Assembly (NCBI GenBank): GCA_022841545.1
Contig: JALHRF010000002.1
Coordinates: 1-64,000, forward strand
Reading direction: 5' to 3'
Origin: Bauldia sp.
GTDB lineage: Bacteria; Pseudomonadota; Alphaproteobacteria; Rhizobiales; Kaistiaceae
Length of the DNA: 64,000 nt
Below are positions 8,506 through 18,616 of the stretch, in pieces. The notes under the pieces were generated by a model. It worked only from the letters and a program-made list of their open reading frames with translations. It did no database searches and was not told where the DNA came from. Position numbers and translations under genes: made by a program. Numbering within the stretch: the stretch's first letter is position 1; each line of letters begins with the position of its first letter.

Positions 8506-10002
8506 CTATTCGATGACGATGCGGCCCTCGGGCGCGGGGGCGATGGTGCCTTTCGCGGCGATGTAGTCGATCACCTGCGAAGCCATCAGCGTCGCGTCGA
8601 CCGGGTCGATCAGCGGCTTGCCCGCCTTGAACACGGCATAGCCGTCGCCGCCGCCGGCCATGTAGTCGTTGGTGGCGAGCGTATAGATCCTGGCATCGTC
8701 GAGCGGCGCTCCGCCCACCGAGACCGAGACGACGCGCTGCCCGGGTGGGCGGCCGGGACTGATCGTCACCGCCAGGCCGGAGACCTGGGGGAAGCGACCG
8801 GCGCCGGTCTCGATCTGGCTGAAGCCGTTCTCGAGCGCCGCGCGGATATCGGCGCCGGTGATCTCGAACTTCACCGTCTTGTTGCCGAAGGGGAGCTCGG
8901 CGAAGATGTCGCCGCGGGTCAGCCTGGTCCCGGCCGGGTATTCCCGGTCGGCGCGGATGCCGCCGCCATTGGTGATGGCGACGTCTGCGCCGACCGCCTC
9001 GCGCATGGCGTCGGTGATCAGGTTGCCGATCGCCGCCTCCTCGCCGCGCACCGTGGCGCGCCGGCTGTCGAGCGGCGTTTCGGTCACGCCGATCTCGACC
9101 TTGAGTTCGGCGTCGAGCTTGTCGGTATAGCTCGCGACCAGCGCTGCGATCTCGGCATCGGGATCGACCGTGGCTGTGTCGACGATACGGAAGGCGGGCC
9201 ACCAGTCGACCGAGACCGCGCCGTCTTCCACTTCCCTGGTGAGCGTGATCTCGGTGACGACGGCGAAATTGCCTTGCGCCTCAGATTCGGTCAGCGCGAC
9301 CTTGCCGTTGAAGTAGGCGAGGAGGTGCTCGTCGTGGCCCGAGAGAATGAGGTCGGCGGCACCGGCCCGGACCAGGCCAAGATCGACGTCGATCGGCGTG
9401 TGCACAACGGCGACGACGAAATCGGCGCCCTCCTCGCGGAGCGCGGCGGCGCGGGCGATGCCGGTCTCGACCGACGGCGCGAAGCTCAAGTCTCCGGGGC
9501 TTGAGACGACCGGGGTATCCTCGGTGGTGAGCCCGTAGAAGCCGACCTTGACGCCATTCACGTCGACGATCCGGGTATCGACGGTGTTCTTCGGCGCCGT
9601 GCCGTCGGCTTCGAGGATGTTGCTCGACACGATCGGGAAGGTTGCCTCGGCGACGCGCTTGCGGAACACCTCCGGGCCGAAGTCGAATTCGTGGTTGCCC
9701 GGCACCATCGCGTCGACGCTCATCTGGTTCAGGATCTCGATGATGTGGACGCCCTTATCGATGCCCGAGAGCAGCGACGGCGAGATCGTGTCACCGGAAT
9801 GGATGAAGAAGGTTGGCCCACCCTTGGCCCGTTCGGCCTTGACCACCGCCGCGAGGCGGGCGAAGCCGCCGCGGCCGTCCTCCTCCTCCATGCGGTCGAT
9901 ATCGTTGGTCTGGACGAAGGTGAGGGTGACGGTCTCGGCCAGCGCCGGCCCGGCGAGGGCAAGCGCTGCGGTGAAGGTCAGGGCGCGAAGGGAACGGTGC
10001 AT
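8506..10002 (-). CDS. 5'-nucleotidase/UshA-family metallophosphatase
   Basis: A 498-aa exported hydrolase with a Sec signal peptide (cut near 'GPALA-ET', ~22), an N-terminal calcineurin-like metallophosphatase domain and a C-terminal 5'-nucleotidase substrate domain ('NLITDAMREAVGADVAITNGGGIRAD'). Metal motifs: 'SGDT' (~69-72) and 'GNHEFDFG' (102-109) are standard. The first motif reads 'TNDIDR' rather than NDxH, and the GHxH motif reads 'GHDEH', so two usual His ligands look replaced. Related proteins in this group show variants, so activity is still likely; the substrate (nucleotide, sugar nucleotide or cyclic phosphodiester) is unknown. A 'NDYMAGGGDGY' motif marks the substrate pocket. Confidence 0.88.
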   Translation of the reverse strand: MHRSLRALTFTAALALAGPALAETVTLTFVQTNDIDRMEEEDGRGGFARLAAVVKAERAKGGPTFFIHSGDTISPSLLSGIDKGVHIIEILNQMSVDAMVPGNHEFDFGPEVFRKRVAEATFPIVSSNILEADGTAPKNTVDTRIVDVNGVKVGFYGLTTEDTPVVSSPGDLSFAPSVETGIARAAALREEGADFVVAVVHTPIDVDLGLVRAGAADLILSGHDEHLLAYFNGKVALTESEAQGNFAVVTEITLTREVEDGAVSVDWWPAFRIVDTATVDPDAEIAALVASYTDKLDAELKVEIGVTETPLDSRRATVRGEEAAIGNLITDAMREAVGADVAITNGGGIRADREYPAGTRLTRGDIFAELPFGNKTVKFEITGADIRAALENGFSQIETGAGRFPQVSGLAVTISPGRPPGQRVVSVSVGGAPLDDARIYTLATNDYMAGGGDGYAVFKAGKPLIDPVDATLMASQVIDYIAAKGTIAPAPEGRIVIE

Positions 10003-10069
10003 TGGGCCTCTCCGTTCGGTCGTGGGGGACGGCGGATTGCACCACTAGCGGCGCATCGTGACAAGGCGG

Positions 10070-10987
10070 TTACGTTGCAGGGGCCCCATCCCCCCGCTGC
10101 CCCTCCGGCAGCACGACGTCGAGGAAGCGCGCTGCCGGACCGCTGAGCCGTGAGCCGCGACGCCAGACGACCCCGACCCGGACTGGTGGCAGGGTCTCGA
10201 CAGTCGGCCGCGCCTCGATGCGGTCGCCTTCGAGCGACCACGGCCGGTAGACGAGGTCGGGAAGCACGGCGACGCCGGCGCCGGTCGCAACCAGGCTTCG
10301 CACCGCCTCGACAGAACGGGTGCGGAAGGCGATCTCCGGCCGTAGCCCCCGCTCGCGCCAGAGGGCCTCGGCCGATTCCTGGATCTCGTCGACGGCGAGC
10401 ACGATCTGCGGCTCGTTCGCCACGTCGGCGAGGCTCACGGCTTCGCGGGCGGCGAGGGCGTGGCCGAGCGGCAGCCACAGGCGCTGCGACGACTGCTCGA
10501 TGATCCGCGTTTCGAGCGCCGCCGATTCCCGGAGTCGCGACAGCACCATTACCGCGACGTCGAGTTCGCCATTGATGAGGAGATGCTCGAGGTATTCGCC
10601 GATGTCCTCGAAGGCGGCGACGGTGACGCCGGGATAGGCGCGGCGGAAGCGGCCGAGCAGGTCGGCGAGGATATATCCCGCAACCAGGGACGAGGCGCCG
10701 AGGTGGAGCTCGCCGGTGAGCGCGTCCTCTTCGGCGCGGGTCTGGCGCGCATCGGCGACCGCCGAAAGGATGCGGCCGGCGTGGCGGAGGAAGAGCTGGC
10801 CGCGGTGGGTCAGCGCCACGCCGCGGCCGGAGCGTTCGAGGAGCGCTGCGCCGAGGTCGTCCTCGAGCGCCTTCACCGCCTCGGTGACGGCCGACTGCGA
10901 GATCGAGAGATGCCGCGCCGCCCCGGAGATCGACCCCGCCTCGGCGACGGCGACGAAGTAGCGGACATGGCGGAGGGAAAAGCTCAT
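10070..10987 (-). CDS. LysR-family transcriptional regulator
   Basis: A 305-aa LysR regulator: winged HTH at residues ~5-62 ('GSISGAARHLSISQSAVTEAVKALE') and a periplasmic-binding-like effector domain from ~90. The start at 10987 (MSFSLRHVRYF) gives the normal family length; the ORF-track start at 11257 would run into the divergent neighbour. The 109-base gap to the divergent aldo/keto reductase gene at 11097 suggests that it controls that gene, as is common for LysR pairs. The effector is unknown. Confidence 0.92.
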   Translation of the reverse strand: MSFSLRHVRYFVAVAEAGSISGAARHLSISQSAVTEAVKALEDDLGAALLERSGRGVALTHRGQLFLRHAGRILSAVADARQTRAEEDALTGELHLGASSLVAGYILADLLGRFRRAYPGVTVAAFEDIGEYLEHLLINGELDVAVMVLSRLRESAALETRIIEQSSQRLWLPLGHALAAREAVSLADVANEPQIVLAVDEIQESAEALWRERGLRPEIAFRTRSVEAVRSLVATGAGVAVLPDLVYRPWSLEGDRIEARPTVETLPPVRVGVVWRRGSRLSGPAARFLDVVLPEGQRGDGAPAT

Positions 10988-11096
10988 CGGCACGCGGGCG
11001 GTGGAGAAACGCGGCACCGACCCTAGGCTACGGGGGCGCGCTGCGCTATCGTCCCGCCGTTTCAATAAGGGCTTGGCTTGTTTCAAAGGGGGAACA

Positions 11097-12086
11097 ATGG
11101 ACCGTACAGTGCTGGCCGGAACCGACATCGAGGTCTCGCGCCTCTCGCTCGGCACCTGGGCCTTCGGCAGCGATCCGATGTGGGGGGCGCAGGACGACCA
11201 GGAGTCGGTCGCAGTGGTATCGGCGGCGCTCGACGCCGGCATCGACTTCATCGACACCGCCGCCGGCTATGCCGACGGCCGGTCGGAGGAGGTGCTGGGT
11301 CGGGCGCTCGAAGGCCGGCGCGACCGGGCCGTTGTCGCCACCAAAGTGTACGGCACGCTGGCCGGCGCGCCTCTGATCGAGGCTTGCGAGGCGAGCCTTG
11401 GGCGGCTCAGGACCGATTATGTCGACGCCTACTACCTGCACTGGCCCAACCACGACATCCCGATCACGGAGTCGCTGGAGGGGCTGGTCAGCCTGAAAGC
11501 GGCGGGAAAAATCCGGGCGGCGGGGATCTGCAATTTCGGACCCATCGATCTCGCCGACCTCAAGGCCGCGAAGGATGCCGGTGTGGTGGTTCTCCACCAG
11601 CTTCCTTACAGCCTGTTCTGGCGAGCGATCGAATACGACATCCTGCCCGCGACCCGCACCATGGGGCTCGACGTGGTGGCGTATTCGGTCCTCGCCCAAG
11701 GCCTCCTCACCGGCCGCTACGCCTCGTCGAACGAGGTGCCGCAGAGCCTACACGCGACCCGGTTCTACGGCGACGGACCGCATGGCGATCCCGGCGCGGA
11801 CACCGAGGTGTTCGCGGCCCTTCCCGGCCTTCGCGTCCTAGCCCACGAGGCGGGGGTCTCGCTCGCCGACCTGGCGATCCAGTGGGCGCTGGCGCAGCCT
11901 GGGGTCGCCGTGGTGCTCACCGGGGCCCGAACCCCGGCCGAGATCGAGGCCAACGCCAAGGCCCTTGACGTCAAGGTCGACCCGGCGGCGCTGGCCGCGG
12001 CGACGGCGCTGTCCGAACCGGTCAAAGCGAAGCTTGGCCCCAACCCGGACATGTGGATGGGGGGGAAACAATCGCGGTTCCGTTGA
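11097..12086 (+). CDS. Aldo/keto reductase
   Basis: A 329-aa NAD(P)H-dependent aldo/keto reductase. The start at 11097 follows AAAGGGGGAACA, a strong ribosome site; the longer ORF-track start at 11001 has none. Family signatures: 'GTWAFG' near the N-terminus, 'DTAAGYADGRSEEVLGRAL' carrying the catalytic Asp and Tyr, 'VATKVYG' with the Lys, and 'YLHWPNHD' with the His, so the catalytic tetrad is complete. It is divergent from a LysR gene that probably regulates it. The substrate cannot be told from sequence. Confidence 0.93.
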   Translation: MDRTVLAGTDIEVSRLSLGTWAFGSDPMWGAQDDQESVAVVSAALDAGIDFIDTAAGYADGRSEEVLGRALEGRRDRAVVATKVYGTLAGAPLIEACEASLGRLRTDYVDAYYLHWPNHDIPITESLEGLVSLKAAGKIRAAGICNFGPIDLADLKAAKDAGVVVLHQLPYSLFWRAIEYDILPATRTMGLDVVAYSVLAQGLLTGRYASSNEVPQSLHATRFYGDGPHGDPGADTEVFAALPGLRVLAHEAGVSLADLAIQWALAQPGVAVVLTGARTPAEIEANAKALDVKVDPAALAAATALSEPVKAKLGPNPDMWMGGKQSRFR

Positions 12087-12159
12087 GGCCGTCGGCCCCT
12101 TCAAGGCCCGCCCGGACGGACCGGATTCCTAAAGCTGGTGTCAAAGCTGCCGCCCCTTG

Positions 12160-12188
12160 TTGCTTTCCGTGGGCCGCGGGACTATATG
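12160..12188 (+). promoter_or_regulatory. Candidate promoter of the rimP-nusA-infB operon
   Basis: TTGCTT at 12160-12165, a 17-base spacer and TATATG at 12183-12188, about 100 bases before rimP. It is the best sigma-70-like match in the 203-base gap after the aldo/keto reductase gene. No experimental support. Confidence 0.45.
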
Positions 12189-12198
12189 TGCCCCATCA

Positions 12199-12243
12199 TC
12201 TCAAAACGATTGGTTCGTTCTGAGAGTGGGGCCCGCCGGCCCC
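12199..12243 (+). promoter_or_regulatory. Two hairpins in the rimP leader
   Basis: Just downstream of the candidate start site are two adjacent stems. The first is TCTCAAAACG...CGTTCTGAGA (12199-12225), ten pairs with one mismatch and a 7-base loop. The second is GGGGCC-CGCC-GGCCCC (12228-12243). They lie 46-90 bases before rimP. A structured 'rimP leader' RNA family has been described in bacteria; whether this belongs to it would need a covariance search. Attenuation or NusA autoregulation is a guess. Confidence 0.4.
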
Positions 12244-12289
12244 GCTCCAAGAGGCGCATACCGGACCGGTCGTGGAAGCAGGAACCGGC

Positions 12290-12880
12290 TTGACCGACAC
12301 GAGAGACGAGCCTCGCATCGTCACCGAACGTGGCACAGAGGCGCGCATTGCCAACATTGTCGAACCCGCCATCCGCGGGCTCGGCTACCGTCTGGTGCGC
12401 GTCAAGCTGTCGGCGATGAACGGCACGACGCTGCAGATCATGGCCGAGCGGCCGGACGGCGCGATGAACGTCGACGATTGCGAGGCGGTGTCCCGTGATC
12501 TCTCGCCGCTTCTCGATGTCGAGGACCCGATTGACCGTGAGTATCACCTCGAGGTGTCGTCGCCCGGCATCGACCGTCCGCTCGTGCGGCGCTCGGATTT
12601 CGAGACCTGGGGCGGACACCTCGCCAAGATCGAGCTCGAGCAGATGCTCGACGGGCGGAAGCGCTTCCGCGGCAAGCTCGCCGGAGTCGAGGGCGACTCC
12701 GTCCGGATCGCGCTCGAAAAGGCCGACGATGGCACTTTCGCCATGGTGCCGCTCGCCGCGATCGCCGAGGCGAAGCTCGTGCTGACCGACGACCTGCTCA
12801 AGGAATCGCTCCGCCGGCAGAAGCCGGTCGCGGGCGGCGACGAAACCGACGGCGGCGCGACACGCGCCGACGACCACTGA
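12290..12880 (+). CDS. rimP: Ribosome maturation factor RimP
   Basis: A 30S subunit maturation factor of ~196 aa. The start is uncertain: TTG at 12290 ([13 protein letters not shown]) has GGAA five bases upstream, while the ORF-track GTG at 12272 has no clear site, so I prefer TTG. Family features: '[18 protein letters not shown]' at the N-terminus, '[18 protein letters not shown]', and the '[14 protein letters not shown]' motif before the C-terminal Sm-like barrel. It leads the rimP-nusA-ylxR-infB-rbfA operon and is 17 bases from nusA. Confidence 0.95.
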   Translation: MTDTRDEPRIVTERGTEARIANIVEPAIRGLGYRLVRVKLSAMNGTTLQIMAERPDGAMNVDDCEAVSRDLSPLLDVEDPIDREYHLEVSSPGIDRPLVRRSDFETWGGHLAKIELEQMLDGRKRFRGKLAGVEGDSVRIALEKADDGTFAMVPLAAIAEAKLVLTDDLLKESLRRQKPVAGGDETDGGATRADDH

Positions 12881-12897
12881 ACGACGGGAGCAACTTA

Positions 12898-14532
12898 ATG
12901 GCCGTCAGTGCAAACCGACTGGAACTCCTGCAGATCGCCGACGCGGTCGCGCGCGAGAAGTCGATCGACCGGATGATCGTGGTCACCGCCATGGAGGACG
13001 CGATCCAGAAGGCTGCGCGCTCGCGCTACGGGCAGGAAACCGACGTCCGCGCCGAGATCAACCCCAAGACCGGCGAGATCAAGCTTCAGCGCCTCTTGAA
13101 GGTGGTCGACCAGATCGAGAACACCGCGACCGACATCCTGGTTGAGGATGCGCGGCGGAGGAACCCGGCCGCCCAGCCCGGCGACTACATCGCGGAGCCG
13201 CTGCCGCCGATGGATTTCGGCCGCATCGCCGCCCAGTCGGCCAAGCAGGTCATCGTCCAGAAGGTGCGCGAGGCCGAGCGCGACCGCCAGTACGAGGAGT
13301 TCAAGGATCGGATCGGCGAGATCGTCAACGGCCAGGTCAAGCGGGTCGAGTACGGCAACGTCATCGTCGACCTCGGCCGGGGCGAGGGCATCGTGCGCCG
13401 CGACGAGTTGATCCCGCGCGAGACCTTCCGTTACGGCGACCGCATCCGCGCCTTCATCTACGATGTGCGGCGCGAGCAGCGTGGCCCGCAGATTTTCCTC
13501 TCCCGCACGCACCCTCAGTTCATGACCAAGCTGTTCGCGCAGGAAGTGCCGGAGATCTATGACGGGATCATCGAGGTGCGCTCGGTCGCCCGCGACCCTG
13601 GCAGCCGCGCCAAGATCGCCGTGATCTCGCGCGATTCCTCGATCGACCCGGTCGGCGCCTGCGTCGGCATGCGTGGCAGCCGCGTCCAGGCGGTGGTTAA
13701 CGAGCTCCAGGGCGAGAAGATCGACATCATCCCGTGGTCGGGCGATGCCGCGACCTTCATCGTCAATGCGCTGCAGCCGGCCGAGGTCGCCAAGGTGGTG
13801 CTCGACGAGGATGCCGAGCGGATCGAGGTGGTGGTCCCCGACGACCAGCTCTCGCTCGCCATCGGCCGCCGCGGCCAGAACGTCCGCCTCGCCTCGCAGC
13901 TCACCGGCTGGGACATCGACATCCTCACCGAGCAGGAGGAATCCGAGCGGCGCCAGAAAGAGTTCCAGGTGCGCTCGCAGCTCTTCATCGAGGCGCTCGA
14001 CGTTGACGAGGTGGTCGGCCAGCTCCTCGCCTCCGAGGGCTTCGCCAGCGTCGAGGAGATCGCCTACATCGAGCTCGAGGACCTCGCCTCGATCGAGGGC
14101 TTCGACGACGATACCGCCACCGAACTCCAGAACCGCGCCCGCGACTATCTGGGGCGGATCGAGGCCGAACAGGACGAGGAGCGGAAGGCGCTCGGCGTCG
14201 AGGACGCGCTCAAGGAGATTCCCGGCGTCAACACCGCGGCCCTGGTCGCGCTGGGCAAGGCCGAGATCAGGACGATCGAGGATTTTGCCGGGCTCGTCCC
14301 CGATGATCTCATCGGCTATGTGGAACGGAAGGACGGCGAGTCGACCCGCACCCCGGGCGCGCTCGAGGGTTTCGACCTTTCCCGCGCCGACGCCGAAGCG
14401 ATGATCATGCAGGCCCGCATCAAGGCCGGGTGGATCACCCAGGAAGACCTCGACCGCGTTGCCGCCGAGGCGGCGGTCGCGGCGGACGCCGAAGCCGAGG
14501 GCGCATCGCCCTCGGCCCCGGCGACGGCATAA
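12898..14532 (+). CDS. nusA: Transcription termination/antitermination factor NusA
   Basis: A 544-aa NusA that binds RNA polymerase and nascent RNA. Order: NusA N-domain (~1-125), S1 domain ('VNGQVKRVEYGNVIVDLG', ~138-200), KH1 ('VGACVGMRGSRVQAV') and KH2 ('SLAIGRRGQNVRLASQLTGWDID'), then two helix-hairpin-helix-like C-terminal repeats ('EGFASVEEIAYI' and 'IRTIEDFAGL') as in long proteobacterial NusA, ending in an Ala/Glu-rich tail. The ATG follows GGGAGCAACTTA. It lies between rimP and ylxR as usual. Confidence 0.97.
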   Translation: MAVSANRLELLQIADAVAREKSIDRMIVVTAMEDAIQKAARSRYGQETDVRAEINPKTGEIKLQRLLKVVDQIENTATDILVEDARRRNPAAQPGDYIAEPLPPMDFGRIAAQSAKQVIVQKVREAERDRQYEEFKDRIGEIVNGQVKRVEYGNVIVDLGRGEGIVRRDELIPRETFRYGDRIRAFIYDVRREQRGPQIFLSRTHPQFMTKLFAQEVPEIYDGIIEVRSVARDPGSRAKIAVISRDSSIDPVGACVGMRGSRVQAVVNELQGEKIDIIPWSGDAATFIVNALQPAEVAKVVLDEDAERIEVVVPDDQLSLAIGRRGQNVRLASQLTGWDIDILTEQEESERRQKEFQVRSQLFIEALDVDEVVGQLLASEGFASVEEIAYIELEDLASIEGFDDDTATELQNRARDYLGRIEAEQDEERKALGVEDALKEIPGVNTAALVALGKAEIRTIEDFAGLVPDDLIGYVERKDGESTRTPGALEGFDLSRADAEAMIMQARIKAGWITQEDLDRVAAEAAVAADAEAEGASPSAPATA

Positions 14533-14544
14533 GGGCATGCCCGG

Positions 14545-15222
14545 ATGCCGCCCCGCAACGAGCCTGCGACGCGCACCTGCATCGTGACGCGCGACGCGCT
14601 CCCGGTGGAGCGGCTGATCCGATTCGTGGCGGCGCCGGACGGCGCCGTGGTGCCTGACCTTCGTCGGAAGCTGCCGGGCCGGGGGGTGTGGGTGACCGCC
14701 GACGCGGAACATGTGCGGACCGCCGAGCGGAAGCGGCTTTTCAGTCGCGGTCTTGGCGAAGAAGTCAAGGTCGAGCCCGGCCTTGCCGATCGCGTCGCGG
14801 GCCTCCTCCGCGAGGCGGCGCTGTCGGCCTTGTCGCTAGCCCGCAAGGCGGGAGCGCTGGTCACCGGCTTCGCCAAGGTCGAATCGGCGCTTGCGGAAGG
14901 CGGGGTGGCGGCGCTGATCCATGCTGCCGAGGCCGGCGGCGACGGGGTCGCCAAGCTGGAAGCGGCCGCCCGCCGGCGCTTCGGCGTGGCTGCCGGTGAC
15001 CTTCCGGTCATCAGAATCTTCGAGGGCGGGGAATTGGATTTGGCAATCGGCCGAACAAATGTGATACATGCAGCACTGCTCGCTGGGCCGGCGGGCGACA
15101 ATGCGCTTTCACGCGTCCGGGCCCTCGCCGACTACCTCGGCGGGGACAAGGGTGTTGGTGAAGCGCGTTCGTTTGAGGATGCTGCAGGTAGCGTGTCCGC
15201 TGGGATGCAAGGGAATTCATGA
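14545..15222 (+). CDS. YlxR-family RNA/nucleoid-binding protein with L7Ae-like domain
   Basis: A 225-aa protein combining an N-terminal YlxR (DUF448) domain ('[19 protein letters not shown]', 'LPGRGVWV', ~10-85) with a C-terminal L7Ae/YlxQ-like fold ('[22 protein letters not shown]', ~90-190). In alphaproteobacteria the two are commonly fused and lie between nusA and infB, as here. The stop overlaps the infB start (ATGA, 15219-15222), so translation is coupled. Exact function is uncertain: RNA binding, and nucleoid or transcription roles have been proposed for YlxR. Confidence 0.9.
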   Translation: MPPRNEPATRTCIVTRDALPVERLIRFVAAPDGAVVPDLRRKLPGRGVWVTADAEHVRTAERKRLFSRGLGEEVKVEPGLADRVAGLLREAALSALSLARKAGALVTGFAKVESALAEGGVAALIHAAEAGGDGVAKLEAAARRRFGVAAGDLPVIRIFEGGELDLAIGRTNVIHAALLAGPAGDNALSRVRALADYLGGDKGVGEARSFEDAAGSVSAGMQGNS

Positions 15223-17795
15223 CCGAGACCACCGACAAGACGATCCACGTCCCGCAGCAGCGGAAACCCCTCGGGCTGAAGCCGCGCGGCGTCGAGCGCG
15301 ATACCGTGCGCCAGAGTTTCTCGCACGGCCGCACCAACACGGTGCAGGTCGAGCGAAAGAAGCGGCGCATCGTGATGCCGGGCGAGGCCAAGTCCGAGCC
15401 CCAGGCTGATGCGGCCCCGCCCCCGCGTCCTGCGCCGGAGCCGGTGACCATCACCCCGCGCGACACGATCGCGCCAGAGCCGCCGAAGCCGACCCCGCGC
15501 GCTGGGCTGGTGCTCCGCCAGCTCTCCGGGGACGAGATCGATGCCCGCGCCAGAGCGTTGGCTGACGCAAGGGTCCATGAGGCCGAGGAGCGCAGGCTCG
15601 CCGAGGAACAGGCGTTGAAGCGCAACGCCGAGGCCATCCGCGTCCAGCGCGAGCGCGAGGACGCCGAGCGGCGCAAGGGCGAGGAAGAGGCCCGGCGCAA
15701 GACCGAGGAGGCGCTCCGCTCCCGCGCCGAGGACACTGCGCGGCGGCGTCTTGGCGAAGAGAAGAAGCCCGAGCCGGAGGTCGCTCCCCGGGCGCTCCTC
15801 AAGACGGTCAAGGAGGGCGAGGCCGAGGACGAGGATCGCGGCGGTCTCCGCGGCAAGGTGAAGACCGCGCGTCCCGCCGAGCCGAAGCCGGTCAAGCGGG
15901 GTGAGGAACGCCGTCGCGGCAAGCTGACCCTGGTCAATGCGCTCGACGATTCCGAGCGCGCCCGTTCGCTCGCCTCGATCCGCCGCCGCCGCGAGCGCGA
16001 CCGCGCCCGCGCCCATGAGGGGCCGCGCGAAAAGATCATCCGCGAGGTCGTGATCCCCGAGACGATCACCATCCAGGAACTCGCCAACCGCATGGCCGAG
16101 CGCGCCGTGGACGTGATCAAGCTGATGATGAAGCAGGGGCAGCTGGTCAAGGCGGCCGACGTCATCGACGCCGACACCGCCCAGATCATCGCCGAGGAGA
16201 TGGGCCACAGCGTCCGCCGCGTCGCCGAGTCCGACGTCGAGACCGGCCTGTTCACGTCGTCCGACGCGGTCGAGGACCTGGTGCCGCGGGCCCCCGTGGT
16301 CACCATCATGGGCCACGTCGATCACGGCAAGACGTCGCTCCTCGACGCGATCCGCGAGGCCAATGTCGTCTCCGGCGAGGCGGGCGGCATCACCCAGCAT
16401 ATCGGCGCCTACCAGGTCGACAAGAACGGCCAGCAGATCACGTTCATCGACACGCCGGGCCACGCCGCGTTCACCGCGATGCGCGCCCGCGGCGCCAAGG
16501 TCACCGACATCGTCATCCTGGTGGTGGCGGCGGACGACGGCGTGATGCCGCAGACCATCGAGGCGATCAACCACGCCAAGGCGGCGAAGGTGCCGATCAT
16601 CGTCGCCATCAACAAGATCGACAAGCCGGACGCCGATCCGCAGCGGGTGCGGACGGAACTCCTCCAGCACGAGGTATTCGTCGAATCGATGGGCGGCGAG
16701 GTGCTCGACGTCGAGGTCTCGGCGCTGAAGCACACCAACCTCGACAGGCTGCTCGAGACCATTCTCCTCCAGTCCGAGGTGCTCGAGCTCCGCGCCAATC
16801 CGAACCGTCCCGCCGAGGGCACCGTGATCGAGGCCAAGCTCGACCGCGGCCGCGGCCCGGTTGCCACCGTGCTGGTCCAGGCCGGCACCGTCAAGATCGG
16901 CGACATCCTGGTGGCCGGGTCGGAATGGGGCAAGGTTCGCGCGCTGCTCGACGATCACGGCGAAACGGTCAAGGATGCCGGCCCGTCGATGCCCGTCGAG
17001 GTGCTCGGTTTCCAGGGGGCGCCGGAAGCGGGCGACCGCTTCGCGGTGGTCGATTCGGAATCGCGCGCCCGCGAGGTCACCGACTACCGCGCACGCCAGA
17101 AGCGCGACAAGGCGCAGGCCCGTCTGACCGGGGCCCGCGGTTCGCTGGCCGAGATGATGAACCAGCTCCAGACCGTCGGGCAGAAGATCTTCCCGCTGGT
17201 GGTCAAGGGCGATGTCCAGGGCTCGGTCGAGGCGATCAGCCAGGCGCTCGCCGCGCTCGGCACCGACGAGGTCGCGGCCCGCATCATCCACTCCGGCGTG
17301 GGTGGCGTTACCGAATCCGACGTAACGCTCGCCGCCTCCTCGGGGGCTGCGATCATCGGCTTCAACGTCCGCGCCAACGCCCAGGCCCGCGCCGACGCCG
17401 AGCAGGAAGGCGTCGAGATCCGCTACTACAACATCATCTACAATCTCGTGGATGACGTGAAGGCGGCGATGTCCGGCCTGCTCTCGCCGGAGCGGCGCGA
17501 GACCATGCTCGGCAATGCCTCGATCCTCGAGATCTTCGACATCTCGAAGGTGGGCAAGATCGCCGGCTGCCGGGTCACCGACGGCGTCGTCCAGCGCGGC
17601 GCCAATGTCCGCCTGATCCGCGACAACGTCGTCATCCACGAGGGCAAGCTGTCGACGCTGAAACGCTTCAAGGACGAGGTCCGGGAGGTTCCGGCCGGCC
17701 AGGAATGCGGTATGGCCTTCGAGAAGTACCAAGACATGCGCGCCGGCGACGTGATCGAGTGCTACCGCGTCGAGGAGATCGCACGGTCGTTGTAG
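15219..17795 (+). CDS. infB: Translation initiation factor IF-2
   Basis: An 858-aa GTPase that places initiator tRNA on the 30S subunit. The N-terminal third is Arg/Glu/Ala-rich and charged (~95-270), as in alphaproteobacterial IF-2. Then come the IF2_N helix bundle ('[21 protein letters not shown]', ~285), the G domain with G1 'GHVDHGKTS' (~364), G3 'DTPGHAAF' and G4 'NKID', followed by domains II-IV ending in '[16 protein letters not shown]'. It overlaps ylxR by 4 bases and is followed 55 bases later by rbfA. Confidence 0.98.
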   Translation: MTETTDKTIHVPQQRKPLGLKPRGVERDTVRQSFSHGRTNTVQVERKKRRIVMPGEAKSEPQADAAPPPRPAPEPVTITPRDTIAPEPPKPTPRAGLVLRQLSGDEIDARARALADARVHEAEERRLAEEQALKRNAEAIRVQREREDAERRKGEEEARRKTEEALRSRAEDTARRRLGEEKKPEPEVAPRALLKTVKEGEAEDEDRGGLRGKVKTARPAEPKPVKRGEERRRGKLTLVNALDDSERARSLASIRRRRERDRARAHEGPREKIIREVVIPETITIQELANRMAERAVDVIKLMMKQGQLVKAADVIDADTAQIIAEEMGHSVRRVAESDVETGLFTSSDAVEDLVPRAPVVTIMGHVDHGKTSLLDAIREANVVSGEAGGITQHIGAYQVDKNGQQITFIDTPGHAAFTAMRARGAKVTDIVILVVAADDGVMPQTIEAINHAKAAKVPIIVAINKIDKPDADPQRVRTELLQHEVFVESMGGEVLDVEVSALKHTNLDRLLETILLQSEVLELRANPNRPAEGTVIEAKLDRGRGPVATVLVQAGTVKIGDILVAGSEWGKVRALLDDHGETVKDAGPSMPVEVLGFQGAPEAGDRFAVVDSESRAREVTDYRARQKRDKAQARLTGARGSLAEMMNQLQTVGQKIFPLVVKGDVQGSVEAISQALAALGTDEVAARIIHSGVGGVTESDVTLAASSGAAIIGFNVRANAQARADAEQEGVEIRYYNIIYNLVDDVKAAMSGLLSPERRETMLGNASILEIFDISKVGKIAGCRVTDGVVQRGANVRLIRDNVVIHEGKLSTLKRFKDEVREVPAGQECGMAFEKYQDMRAGDVIECYRVEEIARSL

Positions 17796-17850
17796 GCCGC
17801 GCGAGTATCGGGCTGGCTGGCGGGTCGTCAGCCGGCCGGCAGGAAACCCC

Positions 17851-18261
17851 ATGGCGAGACCAGCAGCCGCCAAGCCACCATCCCAGCGCCAGCTCCGCGT
17901 TGGCGAACTGGTGCGTCATGCGCTGTCGGAAGTCCTCCAGCGCGGCGAGGTCCATGATCCGGCGCTCGAGGGGACTGTCGTGACAGTTCCCGAGGTGCGG
18001 ATGGCCCCGGACCTCCGGCTCGCGACTGCCTATGTCATGCCGCTGGGTGGCAAGGGCATCGACGCGGTTCTCGCGGCCCTCGAGCGCAACAAGAAATACC
18101 TCCGCGGAGAGGTCGCGCACCGCGTCAACCTCCGCTATGCGCCGGACCTCCGTTTCCGGCTCGACACGTCCTTCGAAGAAGGGGAGCGGGTCGATGCTCT
18201 CCTGCGTTCACCTGCGGTCCGGCGCGATGTCGAGGCCGGCGACAAGGACGACAACGCTTAG
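17851..18261 (+). CDS. rbfA: 30S ribosome-binding factor RbfA
   Basis: A 136-aa KH-fold factor that matures the 16S 5' end. Signatures: '[21 protein letters not shown]', '[23 protein letters not shown]' and '[25 protein letters not shown]'. It normally precedes truB-rpsO-pnp. Here the operon ends at rbfA and the next gene is convergent; truB lies 19.6 kb away on the other strand. Confidence 0.96.
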   Translation: MARPAAAKPPSQRQLRVGELVRHALSEVLQRGEVHDPALEGTVVTVPEVRMAPDLRLATAYVMPLGGKGIDAVLAALERNKKYLRGEVAHRVNLRYAPDLRFRLDTSFEEGERVDALLRSPAVRRDVEAGDKDDNA

Positions 18262-18295
18262 CAGCGTGCGTGGGCTGACGGCCCGGTCGTGCCGC

Positions 18296-18535
18296 CTATT
18301 TGAACACCGAGATGAACGCGCGGAACGGCGCGGTGACGGCCTTCTTGGCCTGGTCCGCCGTGTAGGTGGCCGGCCACTCGCTCCGCGGACAGAATGTCTT
18401 GATGTCGAACTCGTTGGCCGCGGACTTCGCCTCGACGCACTTCGACTTGTCCTGCAGGGCGAGCGCCGGCAGCGGCGCGGCGGCCCCGACGGCGAGAAGA
18501 ATCGTGGTCGAGATGGCGATGGATCGAATGGTCAT
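18296..18535 (-). CDS. Small exported protein of unknown function
   Basis: A 79-aa protein; the start at 18535 follows GGAGG (CGCGGAGGCTGCC), which favours it over the longer frame in the ORF track. Residues 1-26 form a Sec signal peptide (cut near 'LPALA-LQ'). The mature part is ~53 residues with two cysteines ('KCVEAKS', 'KTFCPRSEW') that could form one disulfide in the periplasm. I recognise no family. It is convergent with rbfA and divergent from the hut operon, and it sits at a proposed inversion breakpoint. Confidence 0.7.
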   Translation of the reverse strand: MTIRSIAISTTILLAVGAAAPLPALALQDKSKCVEAKSAANEFDIKTFCPRSEWPATYTADQAKKAVTAPFRAFISVFK

Positions 18536-18616
18536 GGCAGCCTCCGCGGGTTCATGTGACCAACCCAACGGCCTGCGCCGACCGATTGTTCCTTCGCGGC
18601 GGCGTGGGCGACTTAA

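Noticed and set aside
15132-17873. 913-aa minus-strand ORF opposite infB
   Set aside because: Antisense shadow; infB is unmistakable.
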